Shown here one piece after another: positions 63,869-64,000 of a DNA stretch of 64,000 bases. Location: the NCBI RefSeq assembly GCF_042681745.1, contig NZ_JBHUGF010000010.1, forward strand, positions 2,976,001 through 3,040,000. Reading direction: 5' to 3'. The DNA is from Saccharibacillus nicotianae (lineage in GTDB: Bacteria; Bacillota; Bacilli; Paenibacillales; Paenibacillaceae). The notes under the pieces are model-generated. The model searched no databases, had not been told where the DNA came from, and saw only the letters and a program-made list of their open reading frames with translations. Position numbers and translations under genes: made by a program. The number at the start of each line of letters is the position of its first letter. The first letter of the stretch is position 1.

Positions 63869-64000
63869 TTATGAATTAATCGTTCGTTCGGTAGATGTCA
63901 ATTCAGTCTGCTCGATCTGCATATTCGATTCTTTGGCATACAGTACATACGTAATCAGGCTGAACAAAGCAACAATCGCCATCATCCATTGTACATAAGA
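63869..64000 (-). CDS. C-terminus of a membrane protein (5' partial)
   Basis: 43 residues are visible, ending in a hydrophobic helix (WMMAIVALFSLITYVLY) and a polar tail rich in Glu, Thr and Ser. The start lies beyond the window. The single terminal helix fits many transporters, for example MFS or MATE, but the family cannot be fixed from this part. A terminator follows. Confidence 0.65.
   Translation of the reverse strand, partial: SYVQWMMAIVALFSLITYVLYAKESNMQIEQTELTSTERTINS

Overview
The window comes from a low-GC Gram-positive genome, most likely a Paenibacillus or close relative (inference). The support is strong AGGAGG-type ribosome binding sites with frequent TTG/GTG starts, futalosine-route menaquinone genes (mqnB, mqnD), a YrhE/YrhD-type formate dehydrogenase, a class Ib nrdIEF operon with NrdR-like boxes, GEMM-I c-di-GMP riboswitches, and many secreted plant-polysaccharide enzymes. 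I see no rRNA, tRNA, CRISPR array, phage or insertion sequence; this looks like chromosome with small accessory islands.

Layout. 1-2.0 kb: end of a hexuronate operon (uxuA, SDR-type mannonate oxidoreductase). 2.2-3.5 kb: MFS exporter. 3.9-9.6 kb: RNA-repair operon read leftward, Hen1 - Pnkp - RtcB, preceded by a leader with a hairpin/U-tract and by a 41-codon gene. 9.7-12.2 kb: small membrane protein, acyl-CoA-dehydrogenase-like flavoprotein, AraC regulator. 12.4-15.2 kb: three-gene sugar oxidoreductase/isomerase operon. 15.4-20.8 kb: GntR/LacI-type regulator divergent from a sugar ABC transporter (lipoprotein and two permeases, no ATPase) and an intracellular GH43. 21.0-23.2 kb: LysE exporter divergent from a MocR regulator. 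23.3-25.3 kb: three c-di-GMP-I riboswitches, one before a sortase and two in tandem before an exported transglutaminase-like protein. 25.4-29.0 kb: formate dehydrogenase with DUF1641 partner. 29.4-31.4 kb: mqnB-mqnD and a small DUF1540 protein. 31.6-33.3 kb: chemoreceptor. 33.6-36.3 kb: secreted esterase-rhamnogalacturonan lyase fusion. 36.5-39.8 kb: VTC-domain protein - DUF4956 - CotH operon. 40.0-43.3 kb: YtrA-type regulator with ABC transporter. 43.5-44.4 kb: DUF1877-like and thioredoxin-like genes. 44.4-44.9 kb: a G-poor tract and a strongly folded non-coding element. 44.9-48.5 kb: nrdI-nrdE-nrdF. 49.2-50.6 kb: secreted GH64. 50.7-54 kb: galactokinase and an AraC/binding-protein fusion. 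54.1-56.6 kb: second PL11 lyase. 57-60.7 kb: NCS2 permease, HAD phosphatase, exported protein. 60.8-61.9 kb: TumE-like toxin/antitoxin pair. 62-63.6 kb: secreted GH5-CBM3 cellulase. 63.9-64 kb: C-terminus of a membrane protein.

Together: extracellular enzymes (PL11, CE12-like, GH64, GH5) attack pectin, beta-glucan and cellulose, and ABC uptake, GH43, sugar oxidoreductases and the uronate pathway process products inside. Cre-like and AATGTA/TACATT sites suggest catabolite and substrate control. The most unusual parts are the Hen1-Pnkp-RtcB operon with its leader hairpin, the c-di-GMP riboswitch cluster on cell-surface genes, the CotH/DUF4956/VTC operon, the TumE-like module and the folded element at 44.79-44.91 kb.
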